This document shows, in pieces, positions 31,801 through 42,959 of a DNA stretch of 64,000 nucleotides (position 1 is its first letter; the number at the start of each line of letters is the position of its first letter). The stretch lies in assembly GCF_029227915.1 (NCBI RefSeq), contig NC_079887.1, forward strand, positions 20,457,650 to 20,521,649, given 5' to 3'. The DNA is from Hydractinia symbiolongicarpus. Taxonomy: Eukaryota; Cnidaria; Hydrozoa; Anthoathecata; Hydractiniidae. The notes below the pieces were generated by a model. It saw only the letters and a list, made by a program, of their open reading frames with translations, ran no database searches and was not told the DNA's origin. The translations under genes and the position numbers were made by a program.

Positions 31801-34581
31801 CTGTAGGAAATTTATATATGGAATATTATATAAAAAGTGAGTTTGTTGTAACAGTGTATTAAGGTTTCTATTAAAGCATTCCAACGTTCGTTATTTACAC
31901 ATGCACATTAAAAGTTTTTTTTGGCTACAGCGTATTCTGGCTGATTTAGACGTTTCCTGGAAATTTACGGAACAACACATCCAAACTCCAAATACGCTGC
32001 CATCTTTAGTCTCATGGAGATGAGAATGACGAGCTTTACCGTTCAAATATTGGAAGTTGCAGTCAAACAACCTTTTTTTTTTGGTTGTTTTTTAGCATTA
32101 AGGTAAGTTTAATTTAACTTCATATTTTTTTCAATTTCTTTTAAAACGAATTTTAAAAGCAAGTTATAACGCGATGATTAAAACAATTACCTGTCGTTAT
32201 AGCAAGAACAACTTTATCTGCTGCAGATCTGTTATTCTCTTTCAATTGTTCTCTCCATGCTCTCTTCAATGCATCGTTTAATGTTCGGGAACCACCTGGC
32301 ATATCCATTGGTTTAATTTCGTCCCCAATATCCTGACAAGAAAAAAATATAGGTCCAAAAATAGTTAAAAAACAAATATGTTGTTGTTCAGTAACATTGT
32401 TGCAAAGGCCAAGGTCATTTAAAAATGATGTTCTGTGTTTGACTTAACCACACTGCCATTTTGTTTTTCAAAATAACTAAGAAAGCTTTAACTTAAAACA
32501 TACAAAAACTCTCTGATACATTGCTTATGTTAAATAAAACACAGGTTTAGACTTCTTATACTAAATTTGAGTAAGGAGAAATACCAACCTCCGGTTTTTT
32601 GCCTTTATGCATGTCGACGACAATATCAGGATCAGCTCCATATCTGATGACGCCAATGCGGGCATGATCGTCAAAACCTTTCACAAATTTCGTGCAGAAT
32701 TTCTTTATTTCACTCCATCTTTCCTTATTTTTCTTGCTGGTGCTACCTGATCCATCCATCAAGATAACAATATCTAAGTCACGGCTGCAGTCTAAAACAT
32801 CCGCAAATAGATATAGAAAAGTATTCTTTGTAAGTTGAGATCGAAAACATATGTGTGAAGCGAAGATTACGTATTTGTTTAAGCAATTTAACTTCCAACC
32901 TGTAGTAAGGTTACCCCAAGATCAAATTAAAACAAGACTAATGGTCCCCAGATGGCTGCATAATGGTCCCCTGATGGCTGCATAATAGTCCCCTGATGGT
33001 TCCCCGATGATCCCCCGATAGTTGGTTAATTTCTTTTTCTGAAGTTTTAGCCTGAAAACTTGTAAAATGTTTTTGATAATTCTATAATATGAAGCTTATG
33101 GGTTATAGTTTTCAGGAATTTTGTTACGATTGCATATAAAAATTATGTGTATTTTTGGCAACAATAAGAAAAAGTAAAAATAAAACTCACAAGCATCCCA
33201 AGGAGAAGGATCGATTGATTTATGAATACTTCTCGCATGGAAAGTCTTCGTGCTAATAAAACAAAAAGTTGATACGATAAAATCAAAGAAAACTTAAATC
33301 ATGACTAAACGTCTCTAAGTCAGAATCTGTGCCAGCAAGCAAAAGGAACTTTTATTGTTGCGAACTTGAAAAGATAATCAGAGAAGACAGAGCTGCTAGT
33401 AAACTTTTTCAAAAAGTTAAACAAGTAAATTAAAGCACCTGTATATGTCAGTTGACCATTTACCACCTTTGCCATCTAAAAAAGATTCAATAGTGTTGAA
33501 TAGGGTAATTGAAAAAACAACATAAAAGTTTTAACGCGCACTGAGATGAGTTCAAACTCCTTCTCTTTTTCTAACTTCATGTTTTACCTAAGGCTAATAA
33601 TTATTGTCACTTAGCTTCTGTGGGATTAAAAAGACTTAAGTTTTCATATTTTTCTAAGTTTTTAAGGAGAATTTTTATAATAAAAACAGATAACTTAAAT
33701 TCTACGTAACGCGATAGTAAATTACTCTGTTAACCAATAACTTTTTTCACAGAAAAATCTGTGACGTAATTAATTTTACAGATTTGTTAACAAGGTAAAG
33801 AAATGATGTGTACAGCCTACGCTAATAGATGATGTTTTCCGCTTAAATAAAACGAAAAAAAATAATAATATGATAATAAATAGAAAGAAAAGGGGAAGAT
33901 GATACATTTTGCAAAAGATAAACAAACATGGCTTACCTCTGCAAAGGTTGGAGGGTCCATACATATTATATGTTTTTTCACCATCGGGTGCAGAAAAACA
34001 CTGCCCACCATTTTGAACTCCAAATATGGAATAACCATGATCAATAGCTACTTGCGCACATTTTTTGACAGCGTTTGATCGTTTGGGATAAGGATCATCC
34101 AAATAGTGATGTTTGTGTTCCATTGATCGCAATGTACGTTTTTTGTTGGCATCTTTCCAGCATCCCAAACTTTCGATATCTTCTAAAATCATTAAATAAA
34201 ATGACAGTTTAGTGAGTAAGAGAAGGTAAAGTCCTGACGACATCCACCAGAGAAATAGTAAATTAACGTCTTGCTTTCATTCCTTCTCTTGACTGTGTCG
34301 TACATTATTCATTAGAGATATGTGTAGCATTGTTTTAACTAACTTGCTTGCCACAAAATCGGGTCTGCAGTTTGCGATAGAAAAGAGTAAAAATTTTCTT
34401 GATGTAGGCGATGAAAGCGATGAAACATTTTAAATTAATATTGACGCATTGTACTCCAGTGTGAGCATACTTTTGTGTTAGTAAATAATCAACATAGAAT
34501 GCGAATTGGAACAATCCTACCTGCCAGTGAGACGGTTACATATTGTGTTAGCGTTGAAAAAAATATTAGAGCTTTTAACAT
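16835..34581 (-). CDS. Giant secreted protein: GCWKD domain, vWA, about 2600-aa low-complexity linker, degenerate vWA
   Basis: Eleven exons join in frame (3164 residues): 34581-34521, 34182-33937, 33475-33439, 33252-33191, 32791-32589, 32332-32191, 31800-31603, 30909-30775, 30622-24626, 24065-22392, 17574-16835. Residues 1-20 are a signal peptide (MLKALIFFSTLTQYVTVSLA). Residues 27-114 form a cysteine domain (LGCWKD...GVQNGGQCF...GKGGKWSTDIY) of a type common in cnidarian secreted proteins. vWA 1 (about 136-316) keeps DGSGS and the MIDAS Thr (GGSRTLNDAL), but the usual TDG reads TTG. Residues 317-2918 are Asn/Ser/Thr/Lys/Asp-rich with many N-x-S/T sites; the start is acidic and Thr-rich, and a Lys/Arg-rich block occupies roughly the last quarter of the 5997-bp exon. 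vWA 2 (about 2919-3100) starts GCNKPLRILYAIDVSDG and lacks a full DxSxS. No transmembrane segment was seen. A matrix or adhesive role is inferred. The last intron hosts a transposon. Confidence 0.85.
17831..18284. repeat. Minisatellite, 27-28-bp unit, about 16 copies
   Basis: The unit is GCAAGAAACCTGCATTTAGT plus a short variable TTTAATTT or TTTCATCT stretch. Most copies are 27 bp, so the minus strand is accidentally open as a nine-residue repeat (LQIKLNAGF). The array ends about 110 bp from the left end of the transposon at 18401 and lies in the last intron of the giant vWA gene. Confidence 0.93.
18394..18400. repeat. Left target-site duplication of the transposon
   Basis: TTATAAA directly precedes the terminal repeat at 18401. 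The identical 7-mer follows the other end at 22374-22380. Confidence 0.8.
19473..20924 (+). CDS. Transposon-encoded coiled-coil protein, candidate transposase
   Basis: This is an uninterrupted ORF of 483 codons inside the 18401-22373 transposon. Residues about 1-110 are mixed. Residues about 120-340 form a long Lys/Glu/Asn-rich heptad-type coiled coil. The last 90 residues (ALILAQLQVAEAMIDND, CLHGDGTSKYHKHYQNFQIT, LTFGLSEVAGGDA) look globular. GDGTSK followed by an alternating hydrophobic strand resembles the first strand and Asp of an RNase-H-like fold, and I recall similar proteins as multicopy and uncharacterised in cnidarians. Catalytic residues of a full DDE/D domain are not visible before the TAG stop, so either the protein is truncated, further exons follow (the stop is embedded in TTTTAG, an acceptor-like sequence), or this is an accessory protein. 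Function is not established. Confidence 0.75.
   Translation: MHWLKVLQLMLDNKIISAVSLDIFSALKMSIKNKQVYDLFSSLNEKSIKEVSDGFVLLGVEITCPEKALYTKVKRLVEKVNGLKKRKANSAIETLLEAEFSVPVQITPHQRSIDAASSRNEVLFKEKMKQLKEENKSLKRKCENFQELEIQYNTQVEEVKKLSNELFVAMKDENKLTAEYRRIKNNYLEVEEKLRNVELKFKDNSKVRADKLRNLSKKIKNRDDKINKMESEIAELISGTENKSDELDDMKVNLNRLNDKLENSETIVDDLRNEKAKLKRKTHSLLLKIENQKKLIDHKEVNDMKCLKSDYDKLCTNMKQLTEENRNLQMLVSLLNDNEIVTFEGGRYSDEIREVVMELLSLNVSMGKVNDVIKVVLEKLAKKRVDRLPSQGLKSHLMQEALILAQLQVAEAMIDNDKEAFGNCLHGDGTSKYHKHYQNFQITTSEGKTLTFGLSEVAGGDAATVMKNFTDTIDDMCDILKEF
21195..22010. repeat. Degenerate tandem repeat, about 160-167-bp unit, 5 copies
   Basis: The word CTGGTCTGCAAAT recurs near 21199, 21360, 21514, 21681 and 21847 together with ACTCTTGTCAAATATTTTGTA, ACTATGACGTCATTTTTTCT and AGTGTTTGTA. 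The last three copies are well conserved (spacings 167 and 166 bp) and the first two diverged. The array lies inside the transposon, between its ORF and right terminus. Confidence 0.85.
31196..31293. repeat. About 36-bp tandem repeat, 3 copies
   Basis: TGGGGAC...AGATTTAAAAATGGG...GGAT recurs at about 31197, 31233 and 31270 in the intron between vWA exon 31603-31800 and exon 30775-30909 of the giant gene. Confidence 0.8.
32939..33022. repeat. About 22-bp degenerate tandem repeat, 4 copies
   Basis: ATGGTCCCCAGATGGCTGCATA and variants (ATGGTCCCCTGATGGCTGC, TAGTCCCCTGATGG, TTCCCCGATGATCCCC) repeat in the intron 32792-33190 of the giant vWA gene. Confidence 0.8.
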
Positions 34582-34627
34582 CTAAAAAAAGTAAAATAAA
34601 GAAATAATTTATGTTATACTTAACCCT

Positions 34628-34636
34628 ATTTATATA
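34628..34636 (-). promoter_or_regulatory. TATA box of the giant vWA gene
   Basis: The minus strand reads TATATAAAT about 47 nt upstream of the ATG at 34581, predicting a leader of only some 20 nt. The ATG is directly preceded by CTTTTTTTAG, which also resembles a 3' splice site. It could therefore be an acceptor for a 5' leader exon or a spliced leader. Confidence 0.6.
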
Positions 34637-34639
34637 GGT

Positions 34640-36220
34640 TTACTTAGTCGCCGCAGAATTTGGAGGACAGAGGCAGATTGAGTTTTTTCCCAGGACCACA
34701 AATTGGTCTTAATTAAAAAAAATGGTCCTAATTAAGATTTGCTTGACTTAACTTGTGCATGACTTTAATTTCTCGGATAACAGATATATCTCGCGCGGAT
34801 TCGCATGAACTCATTTTCGCAATTTTTCAAACACATTAAAAACCACAAAGTTTAATCCTCACGTACTTTGCAGTGATAGCTTTTCATATTTGACAGCAAT
34901 ATTAATTGCAGTTACCTTTTTTATGACCGCGCTATCTGAGATGTTTCGCGAGTTTTTACCTTTACTGATCAACGTAATTTTTTATCTTTAATGCAGAACC
35001 ATATTTCGTTCATTTAAATAGCAAGAACATGATATTCTTTTACATGTTGCAAGAAAATATTAAAAAGCATTGCTACTGAAAAGAAATATGATATTGAGGT
35101 GGTTCTTCACTTCTAAACATTTAAATAACTACTGATACGATTTCTCTGCGACACATGCATTTATATAACCACCGCGATAAAAAGTGATCTTGTTTTAAGA
35201 TTGATAATTCGTTATTAAAGTAGCCTTGTAATCTATCGTTCAAGTATATTTTTGATTGCCGTTGCGGCGTATACCGCCCGCACAATTCTTTAGACGCAAA
35301 TTTTTTTCAGTCTTAGCAAAGAAAATAGTGGCATGCCAAAACTAGAACATCGCTGTAAAAATAAACTTACCATATTTTTGAATTCTTCTACATATATTCC
35401 TTTTTCTTTTGTAACCTTTTCCTTATAACATTTTCTATTTTATGCGTTTTTTTTAATGTCAAGTCTAAGAAAAAAACATTTCAAACAGCCCAAAAGATAT
35501 CAATTTTATATCAAAACCCTATTTTTTAAACAGATTTCTTGCACATAAAACATGAACCGTGTTGCACGCTCGATCGCACAAGCTCATAAAGAATTTAACG
35601 CATCATCGAATTTTGCATACTGAAAAATTCTTCACTTGGCCGAGATTCCAGCACGTTGGTTATAAACATTCACAGTTTCCCTCTGTTTTTTATACAAAAG
35701 TTTTTTTTAAAAGAGAAAAATCAATCCTGTACATGAGAAAGCAAATTGGATTTTATTATGGCAGTTAGATCAAAAACGAGAAAGGTGAGCTGTGTTGCTT
35801 TCAATTATTTTTTAAACATCAAAGATGATATCCTTTTTAGTATAATTTCTGCCAGATCGATCTTGCAATTATATCTGACCAGTTGTTTATCTCACTTGAG
35901 CATTCTTTAGGGAGAAAACAAATAAATTTAAAACACTTGAGAACTATTTAAAGGTGGAAGTTTTTTGGCTCTGATATCTTCAGTTAAATATATATTATTA
36001 GGGTAATGTAATATATATAGAACGATAAATGTTAGACTAGTTTCAATAGAATGATTTGTGAAGTATTAATAGCTGATAAAATCAACAAATGTGAATTCAA
36101 AGTAACGCTTTTAGGATTTAGTTTAATCATCAGTTTCATCGTGGTGGCTGAAGATTGATTTGATCGCTACTATCTTCTCAATAGACATCCTTTTTATCCT
36201 CTTCAGTTACTTCAAATCGG
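34640..36220. other. Divergent intergenic region between vWA and lectin genes
   Basis: The 1.8-kb AT-rich gap separates two genes transcribed away from each other. The vWA TATA box lies at its left edge and a candidate lectin TATA box at its right. No exon, known repeat or RNA gene was recognised. A shared bidirectional control region is possible but not shown. Confidence 0.5.
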
Positions 36221-36230
36221 TTTTATATAG
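36221..36230 (+). promoter_or_regulatory. Candidate TATA box of the lectin gene
   Basis: TTTTATATAG followed by CCCTTTACTTC lies about 180 bp upstream of the start codon at 36409. It is the only TATA-like word at a sensible distance. Confidence 0.4.
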
Positions 36231-36408
36231 CCCTTTACTTCTTTTGTATGCAGAATTAACAAAACTTGATGTTATCAGTTTTCTAATAACACAGTCAAAA
36301 ACCTAACTTAAAAAAGAGGATAAAATGTAAAGATATTAGACTTTAATAGGATGTTTCCATGCAGATGATTTTACCCTTTGTTTAATTTTCTTGTTTTAGT
36401 TAATTAAG

Positions 36409-39400
36409 ATGATTACCAAGAATCTGTTTCTTGTCTTATTCGTTCAGATGTTAAGGTCAACATATTGTAAAGGTATGATGTTTTCAATTTACCAACAATA
36501 ATTTATTCAGCTACTGCTACAATTCCGCACATAATTTTATTGCAAAAGGCCATTTTTTGGCTATTTGTTGAAATGGCCACTCGGCATCTGTTGGCCATTC
36601 TCTGCAATCAGTAGGCTACGAAAGTTTCACTTTAACAGGGGTGTAGGCTTAGTAACCAACGTGAAAATGCGATAGCTGCATTTTTCACAAAGTATGCAGA
36701 CACAATCTGCTCCATATTCCGGAAAAGCATGCTGATGCCAGAAAAAAATGAGTACCCTTTAAGTTTTTGATTCTCACCAAATGACCTAAAACCCGAATTC
36801 CTAAATCCGTTGAAAACAGCGACAAGTTAACTTTGACAATTTCGAAGCGCGTATAACTTACATGAAAATTCGGGTTTGTGGCATTAATAATACGGACGGT
36901 ACAGTGAAAATGGTACTGTGTACATACTGGCTCCTTAACCTCCTATTAAAGCTGCGGAATTTTTGGCACTCATTTTTCATGGTGCAGCTGGTACTATGGT
37001 GTGTAAACCTACGAAACCTTAATTAGACACGTACTACCACTTTACTATTTAAAATCCCCTGTCTCAAAGTGTTTGCTTGCATATATTTTAACATTTAAAA
37101 CATTTTTTTCATTTGAACAGGTATGCTTGAGTCGCAAGCAAGAGCAATGCCGATCCAAATGGACATGTCATCGGGTAAGTTTTTTTTGTTTTTCAGAACT
37201 CAGAAAGGTGCAGTTGTTTAGCCCAGGTGGTCAATACACCTGTCGTAGTTTATCCTTTATGTTAATTTAGAGTAAATTTTCAATCCAATTTATTGTACCT
37301 GACATTCGAAAGCAACTATTATTATTAAGTTTTTCCTAATAATATCAGATTCTTGACCAACTAAAGTTTGAATTTTCTTTATCAGCCTCTCCTGACTTAT
37401 CATCCCTAAATTAGGCGGCTGAGATAATTTTTAATCCAACCTACTTGTTATTCTTCCACCACACCCTGCTGAAATTTATTTTTGCTACACAATTTTAAAA
37501 AGTTCTATACGTTAAATGTATATTAACTATTATGTCTTCTTCTCTTTCTAGATGGCGACATCACAATTTGCACTGGGTTAAAACGATACATTGCTTGTCG
37601 CGATGGTTCAGATATTGCCGTGTTAAGTGCATTCTGGGGGAGGGTATCAGACAAAATATGTCCTTCCGACGATGGAGATCCAGTCACTGATTGTGAAGGA
37701 TCAGATGAAACACTGCCTCTTGTCAAACAATATTGTGAAACTAAAAATCAATGTAAACTGGAAGCAAAACACAGGTGCGGTTATTTTTTATTTATTTATT
37801 TATTTATTTGCATTTTCTTTGTTTTTTTCTCTAAGGAGCTGTTCATAGGGGGCGAGCTGGCACGGTTGACCAAGATCTCGGCAAGGCGGGATGGAATTTT
37901 GCCATAAGAACACACCAGCCCGGCTAAACGAGCTGACTCTTTCATTTTTGTGCACAATAGAATTATTTTATTTGTATTTTCTAAATGCCTAAAATTTGAA
38001 GGTTTGACATTTTTGTCACTTTATATAAGCTTATAAACTATTGTTTAGCTCGTTTAGCCGGGCTGGTGTGTTCTTATGGTTTAGTTATGTTCATCAAAAA
38101 TGTTAAGTTAATTTTATTTAGTTTCCATGCCAGACAAGCCAAATTGGCTGCATCTAACGGAAAGACACTAACTAGCTTCCTTTTCGTTACAGTAATTTCA
38201 TTCTACCTTCATTTATAGCTTGCTACAAAAAAATGGCAGTCATCATTGTCCTGGAGTCAACAAATATTTAATTGTCAATTACACATGCATTCCTGAGTCA
38301 AAGGGCGTTACATTGTGCGATTCAGCAGAAACGACACTTTCTTGTCAATCAGGATGGGTGATGCAGATGAATGATATTTTCTGGGGAAGGAGGTAGGTGT
38401 CTTAGTTCTCTTTAAATGGAAGTTATATGAGAATTTATTTAATTCAAATATAAGAAACATTGGTTATAAGGGGAATAGAACACTAAATTATCAGCTGTTA
38501 TCATAAATATTCAGCATTGGTTTTATTATAATTTTTGTACCTTATTTAATGACATGACATGGAGAACAGTTCGGTTCGAGCAACCAATAAACCAGTTGCT
38601 GTGCTTTAAAACCTTTTATAACAAGCGTAAGCATAAGACACATTTTTACTATTTTGTGAGGAAGAAGATGAGTATTGAAACTTAATTGCCTTCAAACGCG
38701 TACAAACATTAGAGTGCGCAAAATAGCAAAAGGAAATTGAAAAAGGGAAGTGCAGCAATGAAAAATCAACCTTGACTAGTCATTGTGTTGGATCCTTTTT
38801 AACGTGCATTAAATATAAATAAAAAACATTTTTAATTTCAATAAATAAATTATTACTTTCTTTGTTTATTTCAGGTCTAGCTCTAAGTACTGTGGTACTG
38901 AAGAAGGTATGGAATGTGATTCTTCGGAATCAGCTTCAACTTATTTACGTAAACAATGCGATGGAAAACACAAATGTTTAGTCAAAGCTGATTCCTCTGT
39001 TTTGGACAACACACATTCCCCATGTGCAGGAATGTTGAAATATCTAATGTTGAACTACATTTGTCGACCAGCTACAAAATCTTCAAGTAAGTAAAATAGA
39101 TTTTGGTTGTTTTTATAAAACTTTGTATTTCAAATGATTTCTTTGTTACAAAACTTCTTAGTCCATTGGCATACGCCTGGAATGACAACTGTTACTTGTT
39201 AGACACATTTTTAGTGAGCTAGAGAAGTATTATAACCCAATCATTTTCTTTTGAAGATTACTCTCATAAATGCTAGGAAATTTAAAAAGCAAAAATAGAT
39301 TTAGCATATCACAATGGTGGGACTCGAGTATAATAATTCTTTATTTTACACGTGTCCTGTCTTTTTCGTAGTTGAAGAGAAGGAAGACAAGGATAAGGAT

Positions 39401-40529
39401 AGTGACGATGATGACAGCAAAATATTACAAGGTACAACAATTCGTTGTTTAAAACAAATTCTTATTCTTTTTCTGTACTGATTGCTATGTTTTAACCTTA
39501 TTTCTATGTTTCTATAGTAGCAAAGGGCTTAAGTCTTAAAACACAAAAAGCTAAGCGTTCAATGAACTAGCACTGGTTTTTTTACTTCATGCGAAAGTTA
39601 TTGTAAAAGATTGTCATGTCGTTTTATTTGTATGAGCACTATGTCTGGGTCTCATTGATACTTGAAGCCTTTCTGAGAAGTGGTTAAGCCCTATCACTTG
39701 TTTCTTTCATTTTGTAACCGTCCATATGCTTTTTTATTTAGATACCTCTTCTAAAGAATTAATGGGTTTACTGGAGAAACATTTGAATGAGATTAAAACG
39801 CCTGATGTTAAAGATATAAGAGAATCACCCGCTCCAAAACCTGAAATCGAGAAAAAAGTTGAAGCAAAGCAATATAACAATCAGGCGAAAGCAGCAACCA
39901 AAACTACTGCAAAAAAGACACGCGCCACAGTTGGTCGAACTAACTCACCATTTGTTGCAACTGAAGAAGACGAAATAACCAACACACTGCTTAATTCGCC
40001 AGCTTTTACTAGAAGTTTAAAGAAACAAGAAACGCCCATCATTGTATCTAAGGTTACAAGAAAATCAGATACACAATCTGAATCAAAAGATTCCCGAACC
40101 ACTACACCAGAACAAGAAGCGTCGTCCAAATCATCAAACACTGCCAAAGATACAGTGCCAAAAGCAAACGATGCTGAATCGTACGAGCTTACAGAGCCAA
40201 ACACAGTGAGATCAATTTTAGCACGAGCAAAGGAAGTGTTGAAGACATTGGATAGCGACACAGCAGCCACGGAGGAAATCAACAAACGTGGTGGGATTGC
40301 TCACACGAAGAAGGATGCCACACCTGATGATAAATTCACCAACGAAACAGCCAAAGCAGTTAAACAAGTGGCGAAGCTTGCTGAAAGCTTAGTCAGTAAC
40401 GCCGCAAGCAAAGCCATCAAAGGAGATAAACAAAAGAAAACAAAAAGTAGCGTTCAGAAACCAAGACCAGGATCAAAAAAATCTGGATATAGAGGACCAG
40501 GCTCAGCTGGTATTGGAAATACACCTTAA
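36409..40529 (+). CDS. Secreted protein with two SUEL-type (galactose-binding) lectin domains and a disordered tail
   Basis: Seven exons join in frame (524 residues): 36409-36472, 37121-37174, 37552-37774, 38219-38392, 38875-39086, 39372-39431, 39742-40529. The ATG opens a signal peptide (MITKNLFLVLFVQMLRSTYC). Lectin domain 1 (about 43-134) runs from ITICTGLKRYIACRDGSDI through VLSAFWGR to YLIVNYTC. Domain 2 (about 138-235) runs from LCDSAETTLSCQSGW through DIFWGRR to YLMLNYICRPA. Each keeps eight cysteines in the family spacing, and the FWGR segment matches the family's YGR core. SUEL domains bind rhamnose or galactose glycans. A short acidic linker (EEKEDKDKDSDDDDS) leads to about 260 Lys/Thr/Ser/Ala-rich residues without cysteine, ending GYRGPGSAGIGNTP. 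Each domain is split by an intron at the same point, two bases into the Arg codon after its core, in domain 2; domain 1 is split later. Confidence 0.92.
37902..38079. mobile_element. MITE-like element, 33-bp perfect terminal inverted repeats
   Basis: Left arm 37902-37934 (CCATAAGAACACACCAGCCC...) and right arm 38047-38079 (...GGGCTGGTGTGTTCTTATGG) are exact reverse complements over 33 bp around a 112-bp AT-rich core. It lies in the lectin-gene intron 37775-38218. GC-rich sequence just left of it (GATCTCGGCAAGGCGGGATG) may belong to the same element. No clear target duplication was seen. Confidence 0.8.
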
Positions 40530-41827
40530 AAAGAACACTTGCACGATTATTGCATGCACATTATAGAACAATTGTACATTTGGAAATTTACCTTTCAAAA
40601 TGACGAATCATGGCAGATGCTAAAAATTGTACAAAAATATTTTGCAAATGGAACACATAATAATATTATTTTATTATATAATTTATATAATTTATTATAA
40701 TATTATATAATTGTGTAATTTTGTCCTTCCCAAAACATATAAACATTTTCTTTAGTCCAATGGCGATACTCCGTTTCATGGGAGCAAAGTACTAATAGAA
40801 ATAACAAAGGCTAAAACCGAAAAACTATATTTGGAATTTTATGTTTAAAAAAAATATGGAATAACTACTTTTATAGTATGCGAAATGTAATAGCTATTTT
40901 TTAGTATAAAAATAATGTATAAATTATTACATTCAATATAACAGTTAATAACATCTTTAAAATCCTGCAGTTTCAACTACCATTTTTAAAAATCAGTTTG
41001 CACGATGCGCACAGTTATTATAATGAGTGTCACGTTAATTTTTTTACAGGTAGTTTCACAATGTCCATGCTTTCTCCGTCGGAAGATAGTGCAAACAAAC
41101 CATGCACCAGATAATGAAGAAGAAGAAACAACTTTAATGTATTTTTTTTAACGTTAATTGCTTTCGTCAGAAGAAATTTACATACAACTATTAAAAAATT
41201 ACAGATAGAAGTTCTACATACACATAAGTACAAGCTAAATTCTTACAGTAGTATATATGTATAAGGTACATTGAATAAAATAGCATAAAAAAGTACAGGA
41301 CTATGTTTTTTTATCAACATACACCTCATAACAATTAAAAATATAAATAAAAATATAAAAATATAAAAAGAAAAGCGTTCAAAAAGTTTAGCTGACATAC
41401 GTTAAGAATACCCAGTTTTTTCAGCAGTGGCCTAGATTGAGAATATTAGTTCTGTCGTAATATAATCCTATTGGCTTGTTTTTGTGATTGTGCAGTAGCT
41501 TTATTTAAATAGCAGTGTATATATGCTTCCTAAACTGTTTATATTTAAACTCCATGAAATTTTATGGAATATTCCATTTTTATGTTTACACGATCAATCT
41601 ACTTCAGGTAACCTAAAAGGGATGTCATCTTTTTTGAAGTTTATGAAAAATGTAGTTATATTTAGTTTTCAAAGTGTTGAGAGGTAATTTATTCGCTTTA
41701 AACCAATCAGTCAATTTAGTCACTTTAGATTGCTTCAAAAACAACCTGTCGTTACTTTAAAAACAAGCTGAAACAGCCGTATCCTGTTTTTACAAACTTA
41801 AAAGAAAAAGTGAAACCTGGTTGATGA
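40530..41827. other. Intergenic, lectin gene to His-rich gene
   Basis: The first part is the lectin 3' UTR, with a very AT-rich palindromic run near 40660-40715 (TAATATTATTTTATTATATA). The rest is AT-rich with no supported exon. A minus-strand ORF at 41030-41233 has no domain signal. Confidence 0.5.
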
Positions 41828-41835
41828 TATATAAA
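41828..41835 (+). promoter_or_regulatory. Candidate TATA box of the His-rich gene
   Basis: TATATAAA followed by ACTTGCAGTCACAGAC. It would give a first exon ending at a good donor at 42027 (GATG, then GTAAGTAG), which must then be non-coding because its ATG at 42018 is out of phase with the next coding exon. Confidence 0.45.
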
Positions 41836-42614
41836 CTTGCAGTCACAGACAATTATATCGTTGAAAAAAACTCTCGGATGTGCTCACGAACTACACACAC
41901 TGATACTCAGTCAGTTATGAACTAGTCATAGCTGTAGAGTAAAACAGGTTACAACGCTAAACTACATTTAAACGTTTGAAAAGCTGTAGCTAGCTAGATT
42001 CCTGCAAGACTATTATTATGGGCGATGGTAAGTAGCTAGCTACTACATAACCTCATAAACATCTTTATTATTTACTTTTGTATTTATATGTAGCTCGAAG
42101 CATTTAACTGTATTAAAATATTTTTGCAAAATAAGGCTATATCAACCCCACAGTGAGACCGCCATAACTCCTGAGAACAAATAGGTTGTCATAATAAATG
42201 ATTCGAACGTCTTAGAAAGAGAATTATACGAGCTACCAACTATGAAACGTCTAGGTTGTGTCCTCAGACAATCACGCGATATACTTATTTGTTGACTGAA
42301 AAAAGCGTTTTTTCAAGAACGCGCGTCTTTAAAGGTTTAAAAGTGCTCGAAAATAAATTATTCTTGAATGAAGTAAAGATCAAAATTTCCAAAGCTGATA
42401 CCAAAGATCTTAACAGCTGTATTATATAGTTGAGAAAAGCTTCAATAATAAAGTTCAATATTTATATACACGATTGGATCATATGTTGTTTCGTTGTGAA
42501 GCAACAATACTCCTACTTCAGTTAAAAAGAATCCGGAATTTAAATCATTAACATGTCTTTGATCGGCTGGTAACGAAATTGTTACTTTTCTTGGTTAACA
42601 TGCGTTTCATCACC

Positions 42615-42687
42615 CTCGTTTCCAGGGCGTTTTAGCTCCAGAGCCGTGTTATTACAGCACATTCATTAAAAACGCCTTGGAAACGAG
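42615..42687. repeat. Short inverted repeat (20-bp arms)
   Basis: CTCGTTTCCAGGGCGTTTT at 42615 pairs with AAAACGCCTTGGAAACGAG at 42669 around a 33-bp spacer with one mismatch. It is probably a small MITE remnant. It lies about 270 bp upstream of the first coding exon of the His-rich gene. Confidence 0.65.
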
Positions 42688-42959
42688 ATCGGTACTTAAT
42701 CGTCTGTTGAAAAGCCATTGCTTTCAATTGCTTAGCATGTTTAGTCGCCTGGTAAAGAAGATGTTGCTTATTCTCGATTGGCATGTGTTCAATCGGCTGG
42801 AACAATACAATAAGAATCATATGCAGCATGATTTGTGGTATTATATGCAGTACAGTATGTAACAGTTTGCTCAGTATCGTTGTTTGTTCTTGCTGTGAAA
42901 TGTTAGTTTTGTGAGAAGTACGCGATACGTTACCAATGGAAGCATAAATGACGTGGAGA

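Noticed and set aside
42018-42027. ATGGGCGATG ending at a perfect GTAAGT donor as the first coding exon of the His-rich gene
   Set aside because: It leaves one base over, which puts exon 43728 into a frame that stops after about 15 codons. The signal-peptide exon at 42960-43046 joins in the correct phase, so 42018-42027 is treated as possible 5' UTR.
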